A stretch of DNA of 64,000 nt, taken from Actinomycetospora endophytica. Its GTDB lineage: Bacteria > Actinomycetota > Actinomycetes > Mycobacteriales > Pseudonocardiaceae. The notes under the pieces are model-generated. The model made no database searches. It worked only from the letters and a program-made list of their open reading frames with translations, and had not been told where the DNA came from. The stretch lies in assembly GCF_021026375.1 (NCBI RefSeq), contig NZ_JAJNDB010000001.1, positions 496,001-560,000 on the forward strand, in the 5' to 3' direction. Each line of letters begins with the position of its first letter. The stretch's first letter is position 1. A program made the position numbers and the translations under genes. Shown one piece after another: positions 16,683 to 25,638 of this stretch.

Positions 16683-16966
16683 CGACTGCTCCCGTCGCTC
16701 GCGTCTGCCCCTGATCGGCGGCGTCGTCCGGAACCGAACGTGCCCGCTCGGTGGCCGGGGTCACACCCGATCCAGGGATCCGCGACACATCCGTGACCCG
16801 ATCCCCTCCGGACGGCCCGGTGGGGCCCCTCCGTCCGGAGTCGTCGGGGCCGTTGCGAACCATGCCAAGCACACCTACGGTCGATCACGCAGCCGGCGGC
16901 GTCGCCGGGGCCCGCGCCCGGGCTCCCGGGGCCCGCAGCTTCCCAGGCTGCGCGAGGAGGGACCCC

Positions 16967-18232
16967 ATGACGACGGCCCACGCTCCCGACGAAGCCCCCG
17001 AGCACGACCTGCCGGTGGCACCGGACGCGCCGACCCTGGACCCGGTGGACCCGGCGGCGTACCTGCGCTCCTTCCGCGGCGAGACGCTGCGCAAGGCGAC
17101 GACGGCCCTGACGGAGGGCAGCGCCTACGTCACCACCCGCGCGCTCGCCCAGGCCGCCACCCCGCACCGCAACGTCTGGGACGCCGCCCGCTGGTGGCGC
17201 CACGTCCTCGGCCGGCGGCGCCCGACGTGGTCGACCGAGCACGAGATCGTGTGGGAGTCGCCGATCGCGCGGCTGCGCGACTTCAGCGCGGGCGCGACGG
17301 ACGACGTGGTGCCCACCCTCGTCCTGCCGCCGCAGGCCGGGCACGACTCGTGCATCGTCGACTTCGCGCCCACGCAGTCGCAGATGCAGGTGATCCGCCA
17401 GGCCGGCCTGACCCGGGCGTTCACCCTCGACTGGGTCGGTGCCACGCAGCAGACCAAGGGCACGACGGTCGAGGACTACGTCGCGATCGTCGACCGCGCG
17501 GTGGACTCCGCGGTCGCCGGCACCGGGCACACCTCGGTGAACCTGGTCGGCGACTGCCAGGGCGGCTGGCTCTCGGCGATCTACGCGGCGCTGCACCCGG
17601 ACCGGGTCAACACCCTCACCCTGGCCGGGGCGCCGATCGACTTCCACGCCGGCGACACCGCCATCGGCGCGTCGTCCCGGGTGCTGTCCCGCCGGTTCGG
17701 GACGCTGCCCTACCGCGCGATGGTGGCGATGGGTCGCGGCAACATGCCCGGCCAGTTCGTGCTGAACGGGTTCATCGCGATGAGCCCGGACTCCGAGATC
17801 GCCAAGCACGTCGACCTGCTGCGCCACCTGGACGACCCGGCGGCGATCGCGCGCTACCAGACCTTCGAGGACTGGTTCAAACACACGCAGGACGTGCCCG
17901 GCACGTTCTACCTGTGGCTCGTCGAGCACCTCTTCGCCGGCAACGAGCTGATCACCGGCGACCTGGTGGTCGGAGGGAAGCGCGTCGACCTCGCCGCGCT
18001 GGACTGCCCGCTGTTCCTGCTCGGCGGCGCCACCGACCACATCACGCCGCCGGTCCAGGTGTTCCGCGCGGCGGACGGGGTGTCGACGCCCCCGGAGAAG
18101 GTCTGGCGGCGCACCGCCCCGGGCGGCCACCTCGGCCTGTTCATGGGCAACCAGGCCCTCCGCGAGGAGTGGCCGCCGATCATGACCGAGGTCGCCCGCT
18201 TCTCCGGGGTCACGGCCGCCTCGACGGCCTGA
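16967..18232 (+). CDS. phaC: Polyhydroxyalkanoate synthase-like protein
   Basis: This 421-residue alpha/beta-fold protein has the synthase-type lipase box NLVGDCQGGWLSA, with Cys197 in place of the usual Ser. It also has TRAFTLDWVGATQQTKG, ATDHITPPVQVF (catalytic Asp) and APGGHLGLFMG (catalytic His). The family polymerises 3-hydroxyacyl-CoA at granule surfaces, though shorter relatives may act in depolymerisation. ATG 16967 has GAGGAGG 7 nt upstream. The length is shorter than classical class I enzymes (about 560-600). It is divergent from phaB and 212 nt upstream of a thiolase gene. Confidence 0.75.
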   Translation: MTTAHAPDEAPEHDLPVAPDAPTLDPVDPAAYLRSFRGETLRKATTALTEGSAYVTTRALAQAATPHRNVWDAARWWRHVLGRRRPTWSTEHEIVWESPIARLRDFSAGATDDVVPTLVLPPQAGHDSCIVDFAPTQSQMQVIRQAGLTRAFTLDWVGATQQTKGTTVEDYVAIVDRAVDSAVAGTGHTSVNLVGDCQGGWLSAIYAALHPDRVNTLTLAGAPIDFHAGDTAIGASSRVLSRRFGTLPYRAMVAMGRGNMPGQFVLNGFIAMSPDSEIAKHVDLLRHLDDPAAIARYQTFEDWFKHTQDVPGTFYLWLVEHLFAGNELITGDLVVGGKRVDLAALDCPLFLLGGATDHITPPVQVFRAADGVSTPPEKVWRRTAPGGHLGLFMGNQALREEWPPIMTEVARFSGVTAASTA

Positions 18233-18444
18233 GGAGCGCGGTACTGAACCGATCCTCGTGACCCGTCCTGCAGGAGGGGCCCCGCGCGAGCCCTTCGGCG
18301 GGCGCGGTCCCGCAGGTAGGTTCGGGAGCCTGGGGTGCGTCCCAGCAGACGCGCAGTGGGGCCGAAGCTGCGGCCTCCGCCACCCGCCGAGCACGGCCCG
18401 CCGTCGTGCCACGTTCGAGAACCCGTACCGCCCAGGAGGAAGTC

Positions 18445-19623
18445 ATGCCCGGCTCCGTCATCGTCTCCGGCGCCCGCACGCCGATCGGCAAGCTCTCCGG
18501 AGCCTTCGCCGGGATCTCCGCGCAGCAGCTCGGCACCACCGCGATCGCCAAGGCCCTCGAACAGGCCGGCCTGGCCGGCGACCAGGTCGAGTACCTGATC
18601 ATGGGGCAGGTCATCCAGGCCGGCGCCGGCCAGAACCCGGCCCGCAAGGCGGGCACCGACGCCGGGATCCCGATGTCGGTGCCGTCGTTCACGCTCAACA
18701 AGGTCTGTCTCTCGGGCCTCGACGCGATCGCGATCGCCGACCAGATGATTCAGGCCGGCGACTACGACGTCGTCGTCGCGGGCGGCATGGAGTCCATGAC
18801 CGAGGCGCCGTACCTGCTGCCGAAGGCGCGCCGGGGCTACAAGTACGGCGGCGGGCAGATCCTCGACGCCACCGAGTACGACGCCCTCACCGACGTCTAC
18901 GACCGTGAGTCGATGGGCGCCTCGACCGAGCGCTTCTCGAAGGCGATCGGACTGAACCGCCAGGCGATGGACGAGTTCTCCGCCTCCTCGCACCAGCGCG
19001 CGGCCGACGCGGCCAAGAACGGCCGGTTCGACGCCGAGCTCGCGCCGGTGTCGGTGCCGCAGCGCAAGGGCGACCCGCTGGTCGTCACCGAGGACGAGGG
19101 CGTCCGCGGCGACACCACCGCCGAGGGCCTCGGCAAGCTCCGCCCGGCCTTCGACAAGGAGGGCGCCATCACGGCGGGCTCCTCCTCGCAGATCTCCGAC
19201 GGTGCCGCGGCCGCGGTCGTCATGTCGGAGAAGAAGGCCAAGGAGCTCGGGCTCGAGGTCCTCGCCCGGATCGGCCACCACGGCTGGGTCGCCGGCCCGG
19301 ACAACTCGCTGCTCTCGCAGCCGTCGAACGCGATCCTCAAGGCGCTGGGCCGGGAGGGCCTCGAGGCGAAGCAGCTCGAGATGCTCGAGCTCAACGAGGC
19401 GTTCGCGGCGGTCGCGCTGCAGTCGACCACCGAGCTGGGCGTCGACCCGGAGCGCGTGAACCCCGACGGCGGCGCCATCTCGCTGGGCCACCCGGTCGGC
19501 ATGTCCGGCGCCCGGATCGCGATCCACCTGGCGCACGAGCTGCGGCGCCGCGGCGGCGGCGTCGGTGCGGCCGGCCTGTGCGGCGGCGGCGGCCAGGGCT
19601 CGGGCCTGATCCTGCACGTCTGA
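18445..19623 (+). CDS. phaA: Acetyl-CoA C-acetyltransferase (thiolase)
   Basis: This 392-residue thiolase has the active-site cysteine at Cys88 (FTLNKVCLSGLDAI), VVAGGMESMTEAPYLL, NEAFAAVALQ, GHPVGMSGARIAIHLA with the catalytic His, and the C-terminal GLCGGGGQGSGLIL with the second cysteine. It condenses two acetyl-CoA to acetoacetyl-CoA or runs the reverse reaction. Together with the neighbouring phaB- and phaC-like genes it would supply polyhydroxybutyrate precursors. ATG 18445 has AGGAGGA 5 nt upstream. Its 3' side carries the E2 element. Confidence 0.9.
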   Translation: MPGSVIVSGARTPIGKLSGAFAGISAQQLGTTAIAKALEQAGLAGDQVEYLIMGQVIQAGAGQNPARKAGTDAGIPMSVPSFTLNKVCLSGLDAIAIADQMIQAGDYDVVVAGGMESMTEAPYLLPKARRGYKYGGGQILDATEYDALTDVYDRESMGASTERFSKAIGLNRQAMDEFSASSHQRAADAAKNGRFDAELAPVSVPQRKGDPLVVTEDEGVRGDTTAEGLGKLRPAFDKEGAITAGSSSQISDGAAAAVVMSEKKAKELGLEVLARIGHHGWVAGPDNSLLSQPSNAILKALGREGLEAKQLEMLELNEAFAAVALQSTTELGVDPERVNPDGGAISLGHPVGMSGARIAIHLAHELRRRGGGVGAAGLCGGGGQGSGLILHV

Positions 19624-19638
19624 TCCCACCCCCGTTTC

Positions 19639-19764
19639 GAGCGAAGGGCCCCTTCGGTCGATAGAGCCGGCCAGGGGCGCCCCTCGCCGAATCACGGCAG
19701 CAAGCCGTGGTTCTGGCGGAGGGCGCCCTCGGCCCGTCTATCCGACTGACGGGGCCCTTCGCTC
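19639..19764. repeat. Structured element E2, copy A
   Basis: This 126-bp unit is bounded by GAGCGAAGGGCCCC and GGGGCCCTTCGCTC, so the whole unit is an inverted repeat. Internal features are ACGGC/GCCGT hairpin arms at its centre and TTCTGGCGGAGGGCGCCC in the right half. Copy B at 30194 shares the CTTCGGTCGAT block, the ATCACGG centre and nearly the whole right half. It follows the thiolase stop by 15 nt. Confidence 0.85.
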
Positions 19765-19876
19765 GTCCCGGAGCGGTCCTGACCCGGACGGCCGAGCGGC
19801 CACCCCGCGCATGAGACCCGCCTCACGTGGCACCCTGCGCATGAGCGCATGAGCGAAGCGACACGGGAGGGCGAAG

Positions 19877-20965
19877 ATGCCGCAGGAGGTCCGGGGCGTG
19901 GTGTCCCGGGAGAAGGGCAAGCCGGTCACCGTCGAGACGATCGTGATCCCCGATCCCGGGCCCGGTGAAGCCGTGGTGGCGATCCAGGCCTGCGGGGTGT
20001 GCCACACCGATCTGCACTACCGCGAAGGGAACATCAACGACGAGTACCCGTTCCTGCTCGGCCACGAGGCCGCGGGGAAGGTCGAGGCACTCGGCCAGGG
20101 CGTCGAGAGTCTCGAGGTCGGCGACTTCGTCATCCTCAACTGGCGGGCCGTCTGCGGGGTGTGTCGTGCCTGCCGCAAGGGCAAGCACCACCTCTGCTTC
20201 GACACCCACAACGCCGCCCAGCCGATGACGCTCAAGGACACCGGCGAGGCTCTCTCGCCGGCCCTGGGCATCGGGGCGTTCGCGGAGAAGACGCTGGTGC
20301 ACTCCGGGCAGTGCACCAAGGTCAACCCGGACATCGACCCCGCGCAGGCCGGGCTCATCGGCTGCGGTGTCATGGCCGGGACCGGTGCGGCGATCAACAC
20401 CGGCAAGGTCGCGCGGGGTGAGACCGTCGCGGTGATCGGGTGCGGCGGCGTCGGGGACGCGGCGATCGCGGGCGCGGCGCTGGCGGGCGCCACGACGATC
20501 ATCGCGGTCGACACCGAGGACCGGAAGCTGGAGTGGGCGAAGGGCTTCGGCGCCACCCACACCATCAACGCCAAGAACACCGACCCGGTGCAGGGCATCC
20601 GCGACCTCACCGGCGGCTTCGGCGCCGACGTGGTCGTCGACGCCGTCGGCATCCCGGCCACCTGGAAGCAGGCCTTCGAGGCACGCGACCTCGCGGGCCG
20701 GCTCGTGCTCGTCGGCGTGCCGTCGCCGGACATGAAGCTCGAGGCCGACTTCCAGCCGTTCTTCTCGCACGGCGGGTCGCTGAGCTCGTCCTGGTACGGC
20801 GACTGCCTGCCCAGCCGCGACTTCCCGATGCTGGTCGACCTGGCGCTGCAGGGCCGCTTCCCGCTCGACAAGTTCGTCACCGAGCGGATCTCGCTGGACG
20901 AGGTCGAGCAGTCCTTCGACAAGATGCACCACGGTGACGTGCTGCGTTCGGTGGTGATCCTGTGA
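19877..20965 (+). CDS. mscR: S-(hydroxymethyl)mycothiol dehydrogenase
   Basis: This 362-residue zinc-dependent medium-chain dehydrogenase carries the catalytic zinc site CGVCHTD (Cys42) and GHEAAG (His63/Glu64), the structural zinc cysteines 93/96/99/107 ([15 protein letters not shown]), and the NAD motif [32 protein letters not shown] is characteristic of the mycothiol-dependent formaldehyde dehydrogenases. The enzyme oxidises the formaldehyde-mycothiol adduct and may also reduce nitrosomycothiol. ATG 19877 has GGGAGG upstream. The next gene overlaps by 4 nt, a conserved actinobacterial pair. Confidence 0.92.
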   Translation: MPQEVRGVVSREKGKPVTVETIVIPDPGPGEAVVAIQACGVCHTDLHYREGNINDEYPFLLGHEAAGKVEALGQGVESLEVGDFVILNWRAVCGVCRACRKGKHHLCFDTHNAAQPMTLKDTGEALSPALGIGAFAEKTLVHSGQCTKVNPDIDPAQAGLIGCGVMAGTGAAINTGKVARGETVAVIGCGGVGDAAIAGAALAGATTIIAVDTEDRKLEWAKGFGATHTINAKNTDPVQGIRDLTGGFGADVVVDAVGIPATWKQAFEARDLAGRLVLVGVPSPDMKLEADFQPFFSHGGSLSSSWYGDCLPSRDFPMLVDLALQGRFPLDKFVTERISLDEVEQSFDKMHHGDVLRSVVIL

Positions 20966-21606
20966 GCGCCGAGCGCGTCGGCGAGGGCGTCGAGCACCTG
21001 ACGACGTCCGGGCAGTTCCAGATCGACGGCAAGTCGTTCGACGTCGACAACAACGTCTGGATCGTCGGTGACGGTTCCGAGGTCGTGCTGATCGACGCCC
21101 CGCACGACGCGGCCGCCATCAAGTCCGCGGTCGGCGACCGCGACGTCACGGCGATCCTGTGCACGCACTCGCACAACGACCACGTGAACGCCGCCCCGGA
21201 GATCGCGCGGACGTACGAGGCACCGATCCTGCTCAACCCGGACGACAAGGTCATCTGGAACCTGACCTACCCCGACAGCGAGCCCGACGGGACGCTGTCC
21301 GACGGCGAGACGTTCACCGTCGGCGGGATCCGGCTGCAGGCGATCGCGACGCCGGGCCACTCGCCCGGGTCGACGTGCTTCTATGCCCCCGACCTGGGCA
21401 CGCTGTTCTCCGGGGACACCCTGTTCAACGGGGGCCCGGGGGCCACCGGCCCGTCGTACTCCGACTTCGGAGTGATCATCGAGACGTTGGCCGGGAAGAT
21501 CTTCACGTTGCCCGCCGACACCATCGTGCGGACCGGGCACGGCGACGTCACGAAGATCGGTGACGAGGCACCGCGCCTCGAGGAGTACCGCGAGCGGGGC
21601 TACTGA
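20962..21606 (+). CDS. MBL-fold metallohydrolase partner of mycothiol dehydrogenase
   Basis: This 214-residue glyoxalase-II-like metallo-beta-lactamase-fold protein has the metal motifs [40 protein letters not shown] and the late RTGHGDVT. Its GTG start overlaps the TGA of the dehydrogenase gene (GTGA), so translation is coupled. By context it may hydrolyse the formyl-mycothiol thioester formed by the dehydrogenase, releasing formate and mycothiol; this is inference from gene pairing. Confidence 0.85.
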   Translation: MSAERVGEGVEHLTTSGQFQIDGKSFDVDNNVWIVGDGSEVVLIDAPHDAAAIKSAVGDRDVTAILCTHSHNDHVNAAPEIARTYEAPILLNPDDKVIWNLTYPDSEPDGTLSDGETFTVGGIRLQAIATPGHSPGSTCFYAPDLGTLFSGDTLFNGGPGATGPSYSDFGVIIETLAGKIFTLPADTIVRTGHGDVTKIGDEAPRLEEYRERGY

Positions 21607-21621
21607 GCCTGCCCGGGGGAC

Positions 21622-22710
21622 ATGCAGCACGCCGATTGGGAGTACCCGGCCGACCCCTATCCCGGGGTCGCGCCGGGTTTCTCGTTCGTGCACCTCGACG
21701 GGCTCACCCACCGCATCGAGCCCGCGGTCGAGGCGCGCGGCGGGTGGGCGGTCTCCGGGACCGCGATCGACACCTGGCTGGCGGAGCACGGCGCGCCACC
21801 GCTGGCCGAGCGGGTGCCGGTACTCGCGTTCGGGTCGAACCGCTGCCCGTCGAAGATCACCTGGCTGCGCCGCGAGCTGGGCCTGGTCGGGCCGGTGGTG
21901 GCGCTGCGGGTCGAGGTGTCCGGGGTCGCGGCGGTGTGGGCGGCCGGGTGGCGTGCCCGCGACGGTGCCCGGCCCGCCACGCTCGCCGTCGTCCCGGGTA
22001 CCGAGATCCACCACCTCTGGCTCGCGACCCCGGACCAGGTCGGCGTGCTCGACCGCTGCGAGGGCCGCGGACAGCGCTACGCCCTCGCCCGGGTGCACGC
22101 CGCCCGGGTCACCGACGAGCGCGGCGCCCGGCTCGATCCCGTCCTCGCCTACTGGCCCGCCGACCCCGTCCGGGCGCCGTTGCTCGTCGACGGGGCTCCC
22201 GTCCGCTGCCGTGACGTCTCCCAGGACGACGCGCGGGCGCTCGAGGGCGTCCCGGGCGAGGTCGGGGCCGACGCGGCCACGGTCGTCGCGGAGGGTGTCC
22301 CGGACCCGCGGGGCTGGCCGGACCGGGTGTTCGTCTACGGCACGCTGCAGCCCGGCGCGTCCGCGTGGTGGCGCCTCGCTCCGGCCGCCCGGTCGTCGTG
22401 GCCCGCCGTGACCGCGGGGCGGGTGTACGACACCGGACGGGGCTACCCCGCGCTCGTCCGGGACGCCGGCGCACTCGCGCCCGGGCACGTGGTGGAGCTC
22501 GCCGACCCGGTCGCGGCCCTCCCCGCGCTCGACGCCTACGAGGGCCCGGGCTACCGGCGCGAGCGGGTCGCGGTGTACCGGGCGGCGAACGCGGCCGAGC
22601 GCGCCGAGATCGCCTCCTCGACGGATCCGTCGTCCGCCCGGATCTGCTGGGCGTGGGTCTGGGACGGCCCGCCCGGCGACTGGCCCGTCGTGTCGTCCTG
22701 GTCGGACTGA
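21622..22710 (+). CDS. Tandem gamma-glutamylcyclotransferase-like protein
   Basis: The 362-residue protein has a clear C-terminal GGCT-fold domain from about residue 235: VFVYGTLQPGASAWW, YDTGRGYPALV and LDAYEGPGYRRERVAV, whose Glu is the family catalytic position. The N-terminal part also looks GGCT-like: VLAFGSNRCPSKITWL, ATLAVVPGTEIHHLWLA and LDRCEGRGQRYALARV. This suggests a duplication or fusion of two diverged domains. GGCT enzymes release 5-oxoproline from gamma-glutamyl compounds. The gene starts 15 nt after the MBL-fold gene, so it may belong to the same operon. The substrate is unknown. Confidence 0.7.
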   Translation: MQHADWEYPADPYPGVAPGFSFVHLDGLTHRIEPAVEARGGWAVSGTAIDTWLAEHGAPPLAERVPVLAFGSNRCPSKITWLRRELGLVGPVVALRVEVSGVAAVWAAGWRARDGARPATLAVVPGTEIHHLWLATPDQVGVLDRCEGRGQRYALARVHAARVTDERGARLDPVLAYWPADPVRAPLLVDGAPVRCRDVSQDDARALEGVPGEVGADAATVVAEGVPDPRGWPDRVFVYGTLQPGASAWWRLAPAARSSWPAVTAGRVYDTGRGYPALVRDAGALAPGHVVELADPVAALPALDAYEGPGYRRERVAVYRAANAAERAEIASSTDPSSARICWAWVWDGPPGDWPVVSSWSD

Positions 22711-23270
22711 CCGGCGGCGACCGCCTCGTCGAGGAGGGCGTGGCGCGGGCCGGTGTCCGACGCGCCGATCGACACCGCGATGCGGCCGGCGACGGGGACG
22801 AGGGCGATGCGCTCCGGTCGACGGCGGGGCTCGGTCTCGGCGTCGTCACCCGCGGGCTGGTCGGCCCCGGAGCGCTGCGCGGGCACGACCCGCGCGCGGA
22901 GGGGCTCGCGCCGCGGCCCCATCGCGAACGGCGCCCCCGACGGCCCGGCCCACGCCGGGCCGGACGATCCCGGGGCGAACAATCCCGGGCCCAGCGACCC
23001 CGAGCCCAGCGACCCCGAGCCCAGCGACCCCGAACCGACCGACCCCGCGCCCACCACCGGACCACCGACCGCACCGGCCGGACGCGTCCGACGGCGCAGC
23101 ACCGTCGCCCGGAGCAGCAGCGCGAGCCCGGCGACCAGCGCGATCACCGCGACGCCGAAGGCCACCAGCGCGAGCAGCGGCGAATGCAATCGGGGGGCCT
23201 GGGTCAGGGCGATCGGCGCCGCCGCGACGAGCAGCGCCGTGGTGACCACGACGACGACGAGCAGTCGCAC
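22551..23270 (-). CDS. Probable membrane protein with Gly-Ser tandem repeat
   Basis: This 239-residue frame begins with two transmembrane helices (LLVVVVVTTALLVAAAP and LLALVAFGVAVIALVAGLALL). A low-complexity Gly/Ser linker encoded by a 15-bp tandem repeat follows, then a hydrophilic C-terminus. Its last 160 nt run antisense to the end of the cyclotransferase-like gene, which is unusual. Either the overlap is real or the stop has been lost. I recognise no domain. It is divergent from the ABC ATPase gene. Confidence 0.45.
   Translation of the reverse strand: MRLLVVVVVTTALLVAAAPIALTQAPRLHSPLLALVAFGVAVIALVAGLALLLRATVLRRRTRPAGAVGGPVVGAGSVGSGSLGSGSLGSGSLGPGLFAPGSSGPAWAGPSGAPFAMGPRREPLRARVVPAQRSGADQPAGDDAETEPRRRPERIALVPVAGRIAVSIGASDTGPRHALLDEAVAAGQSDQDDTTGQSPGGPSQTHAQQIRADDGSVEEAISARSAAFAARYTATRSRR
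22990..23034. repeat. 15-bp tandem repeat, three units
   Basis: CCCAGCGACCCCGAG occurs three times head to tail, the last with one change. It encodes the GSGSLGSGSLGSGSLG linker of the membrane protein on the minus strand. Its unit length keeps the frame, so copy-number change would only lengthen or shorten the linker. Confidence 0.9.
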
Positions 23271-23506
23271 CGCACCGCCACCCCCTGCGCGCCCCTCCGG
23301 CGCTCGGTCGGACCGGGCCGTCGGGCTCCGGCGATCACCGGCACATGCTGCTCCGGACGGAGGGCCCGGCGGAGCACCCGATCGGGGTCGGTCTGATCAC
23401 GATCGGGTGGCCTCGCCCGAGATCCCACGCTGCGTCATCCGGCGGCGACCATCGGTGGACATCGCGGCCGAAAGTAGGTCAAGCTGACGCCCCCAGATCC
23501 AGATCG

Positions 23507-24448
23507 GTGGTCGACGGCAGCGTGCTGGAGATCGACGGCGTGTCCAAGCGCTACGGCGACGTGCGCGCGCTCGTCGACATGGGGTTCTCCGTCCGACCCG
23601 GCGAGCTGTTCGGGTTCGTGGGCGCCAACGGCGCGGGCAAGACGACGACGATGCGCATCGTGCTCGGGGTGCTGGCCGCCGACAGCGGGGAGGTCCGCCT
23701 CGACGGCCGTCCGGTCGACGCCGAGCGCCGCCGGCGGATCGGCTACATGCCCGAGGAGCGGGGCCTCTACCCGCGGATGGCCGTCGGCGAGCAGCTGCGC
23801 TACCTCGCGGAGCTGCACGGCCTCTCGGCCGGCGACGCGCGCCGGTCGACCGAGCGCTGGACCGAGCGCCTCGGGGTCGCCGGTCGCCTGGGCGACGAGG
23901 TGCAGAAGCTCAGCCTCGGCAACCAGCAGCGGGTGCAGCTCGCCGCCGCGCTCGTGCACGAACCCGACGTCCTGGTGCTCGACGAGCCGTTCTCCGGGCT
24001 CGACCCGGTCGCCGTCGACGTCATGAGCGAGGTGCTCCGGGAGCGCTGCGCGGCCGGCGCGCCCGCGGTGTTCTCGTCCCACCAGCTCGACCTCGTGGAA
24101 CGCCTCTGCGACCGCGTGGGGATCGTCCGCGACGGCGCGCTCGTCGCCGAGGGCACCGTCGACGGGCTGCGCGCCGGGGCGGGCACCGACGTCGTCGTCG
24201 ACGCCCCGCAGGCCCGGCCGGGCTGGGCCGACGCGGTGCCCGGAGTGGTCACGTCGCGGACCGAGGGCGAGCGCACCGTCGTGACCCTCGAGCCGGGCGC
24301 CGACGACCAGCCGCTGCTGCACGCCGCGCTGGCCACCGGGCCGGTGCACGGGTTCAGCCGCCGCCGCACCACCCTCACCGAGCTCTTCCGCCACACCGTG
24401 GCGGATCACCCCGAGGCGGCGCCGGAGAGCCCGGAGGAGGCCGCGTGA
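23507..24448 (+). CDS. ABC transporter ATP-binding protein (NatA-like)
   Basis: This 313-residue ATPase has Walker A GANGAGKTT, Q-loop region YMPEERGLYPRM, signature LSLGNQQRVQLAAAL, Walker B VLVLDEPFSGLD and the H-loop SSHQLDLVERLC. It has a C-terminal extension (DUF4162-like, TDVVVDAPQARPG). The pattern YMPEERGLYP and the partner permease resemble the NatAB sodium exporters. GTG 23507 is the likely start; GTG 23522 is an alternative. It overlaps the permease gene by 4 nt. Confidence 0.88.
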   Translation: MVDGSVLEIDGVSKRYGDVRALVDMGFSVRPGELFGFVGANGAGKTTTMRIVLGVLAADSGEVRLDGRPVDAERRRRIGYMPEERGLYPRMAVGEQLRYLAELHGLSAGDARRSTERWTERLGVAGRLGDEVQKLSLGNQQRVQLAAALVHEPDVLVLDEPFSGLDPVAVDVMSEVLRERCAAGAPAVFSSHQLDLVERLCDRVGIVRDGALVAEGTVDGLRAGAGTDVVVDAPQARPGWADAVPGVVTSRTEGERTVVTLEPGADDQPLLHAALATGPVHGFSRRRTTLTELFRHTVADHPEAAPESPEEAA

Positions 24449-25638
24449 GCGTCCCGCGGCCACTGCGCACCGTCGCGCTCATCGCCCGTCGCGAGTTCCT
24501 CTCCCGGGTGCGGGGGCGGGCGTTCGTCATCAGCACCGTCGTGATCCTCGTGGTGCTCGTCGGCTACGCGCTGTTCGTCGGCTCGCTGGGGGCGGGGTCG
24601 TCGGGCGGGAGGGCGGTCGCGGTGGCCCCGGAGACCGCCGCGCTCGTCCCCGCGCTCCAGGCGGTCGCCGCGGACCAGGGGCGGACGGTCACCGTCGTCC
24701 CGGTCCCGGATGACGCGCAGGGGCGCCAGCGCCTCGCCGCCGGCGACGTGGACGCCGCGCTGTCCGGGTCGCCGGCCCGGCCGCGGGTGGACGTGGACCA
24801 GTCCCTCTCCGACGACCTGCAGGCCATCCTGACCCCGGCCACGGCCCGCGCCGCCCAGGAACAGGCCCTGACCGCGCGCGGCGTCGACCCGGCGGTGCTC
24901 ACGACGGCGGCCGCGGGCTCGGCACCCGTCGTCGTCGCGGCCCGGCCCGAGGATCCGGCGCAGGGGCTGCGGATCGGGCTCGGCGCCGTCGGGGCGTTCC
25001 TGCTGTTCTTCTCCATCCAGACCTACGGCGCGATGGTGGCGCAGGGGGTGGTGGAGGAGAAGTCGAGCCGCGTCGTGGAGCTGGTGCTGGCCACCGTCCG
25101 GCCGTGGCAGCTCCTCCTGGGCAAGGTGCTCGGCCTCGGCGCCGTGGGGCTGTTGCAGCTCGTGATCCTCGGCGCCGTCGGTCTCGCGGTGGCCGGGAGC
25201 GCCGGCCTGCTGGTCGCCGGGGTCGGGCTCGTCGGGACGCTGATCTCGGTGCTCGTCTGGTACCTGCTCGGGTTCGCGATGTACGCGACGATCTACGCCG
25301 CGCTCGGCTCGCTGGTCTCCCGCCAGGAGGACACCCAGAGCGTGCTGACGCCGGTGTCCATCGTCGTGCTCATCGGCTGGGTCGTCGGGTTCAACCTGGT
25401 GCTGTCCGCGCCGCGCTCGCCGGCGCTGACCGTGCTCTCGCTGATCCCGCCGTGGTCGCCGCTGACGATGCCCGCCCGGGTGGCGCTGGGCGGGGTGCCG
25501 GTGTGGCAGGTGGCGCTGGCGTTCGTGCTGACGCTCGCGTTCACCGCGGGCGTGCTGCTGCTCGGCGGCCGGATCTACGCGCGGTCGGTGCTGCGGACCG
25601 GAGCGAGGGTGTCGCTCCGGTCCGCCCTGCGTGACTAG
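24445..25638 (+). CDS. ABC-2 type transporter permease (NatB-like)
   Basis: This 397-residue protein has one N-terminal transmembrane helix (VVILVVLVGYALFVGSL), a large extracytoplasmic domain to about residue 175, then five to six helices from FLLFFSIQTYGAMVAQGV onward. VVEEKSSRVVELVLATVRPWQ is the typical ABC-2 permease family motif. The GTGA overlap with the ATPase gene shows one transport unit, probably exporting Na+ or small toxic molecules. Its TAG stop shares two bases with the stop of the convergent acyl-CoA ligase. Confidence 0.85.
   Translation: MSVPRPLRTVALIARREFLSRVRGRAFVISTVVILVVLVGYALFVGSLGAGSSGGRAVAVAPETAALVPALQAVAADQGRTVTVVPVPDDAQGRQRLAAGDVDAALSGSPARPRVDVDQSLSDDLQAILTPATARAAQEQALTARGVDPAVLTTAAAGSAPVVVAARPEDPAQGLRIGLGAVGAFLLFFSIQTYGAMVAQGVVEEKSSRVVELVLATVRPWQLLLGKVLGLGAVGLLQLVILGAVGLAVAGSAGLLVAGVGLVGTLISVLVWYLLGFAMYATIYAALGSLVSRQEDTQSVLTPVSIVVLIGWVVGFNLVLSAPRSPALTVLSLIPPWSPLTMPARVALGGVPVWQVALAFVLTLAFTAGVLLLGGRIYARSVLRTGARVSLRSALRD

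Noticed and set aside
18268..18330. Third E2 copy after the PHA synthase-like gene
   Set aside because: GGGGCCCCGCGC and GGCGCGGTCCC form a loose hairpin, but the E2 end and centre sequences are missing.
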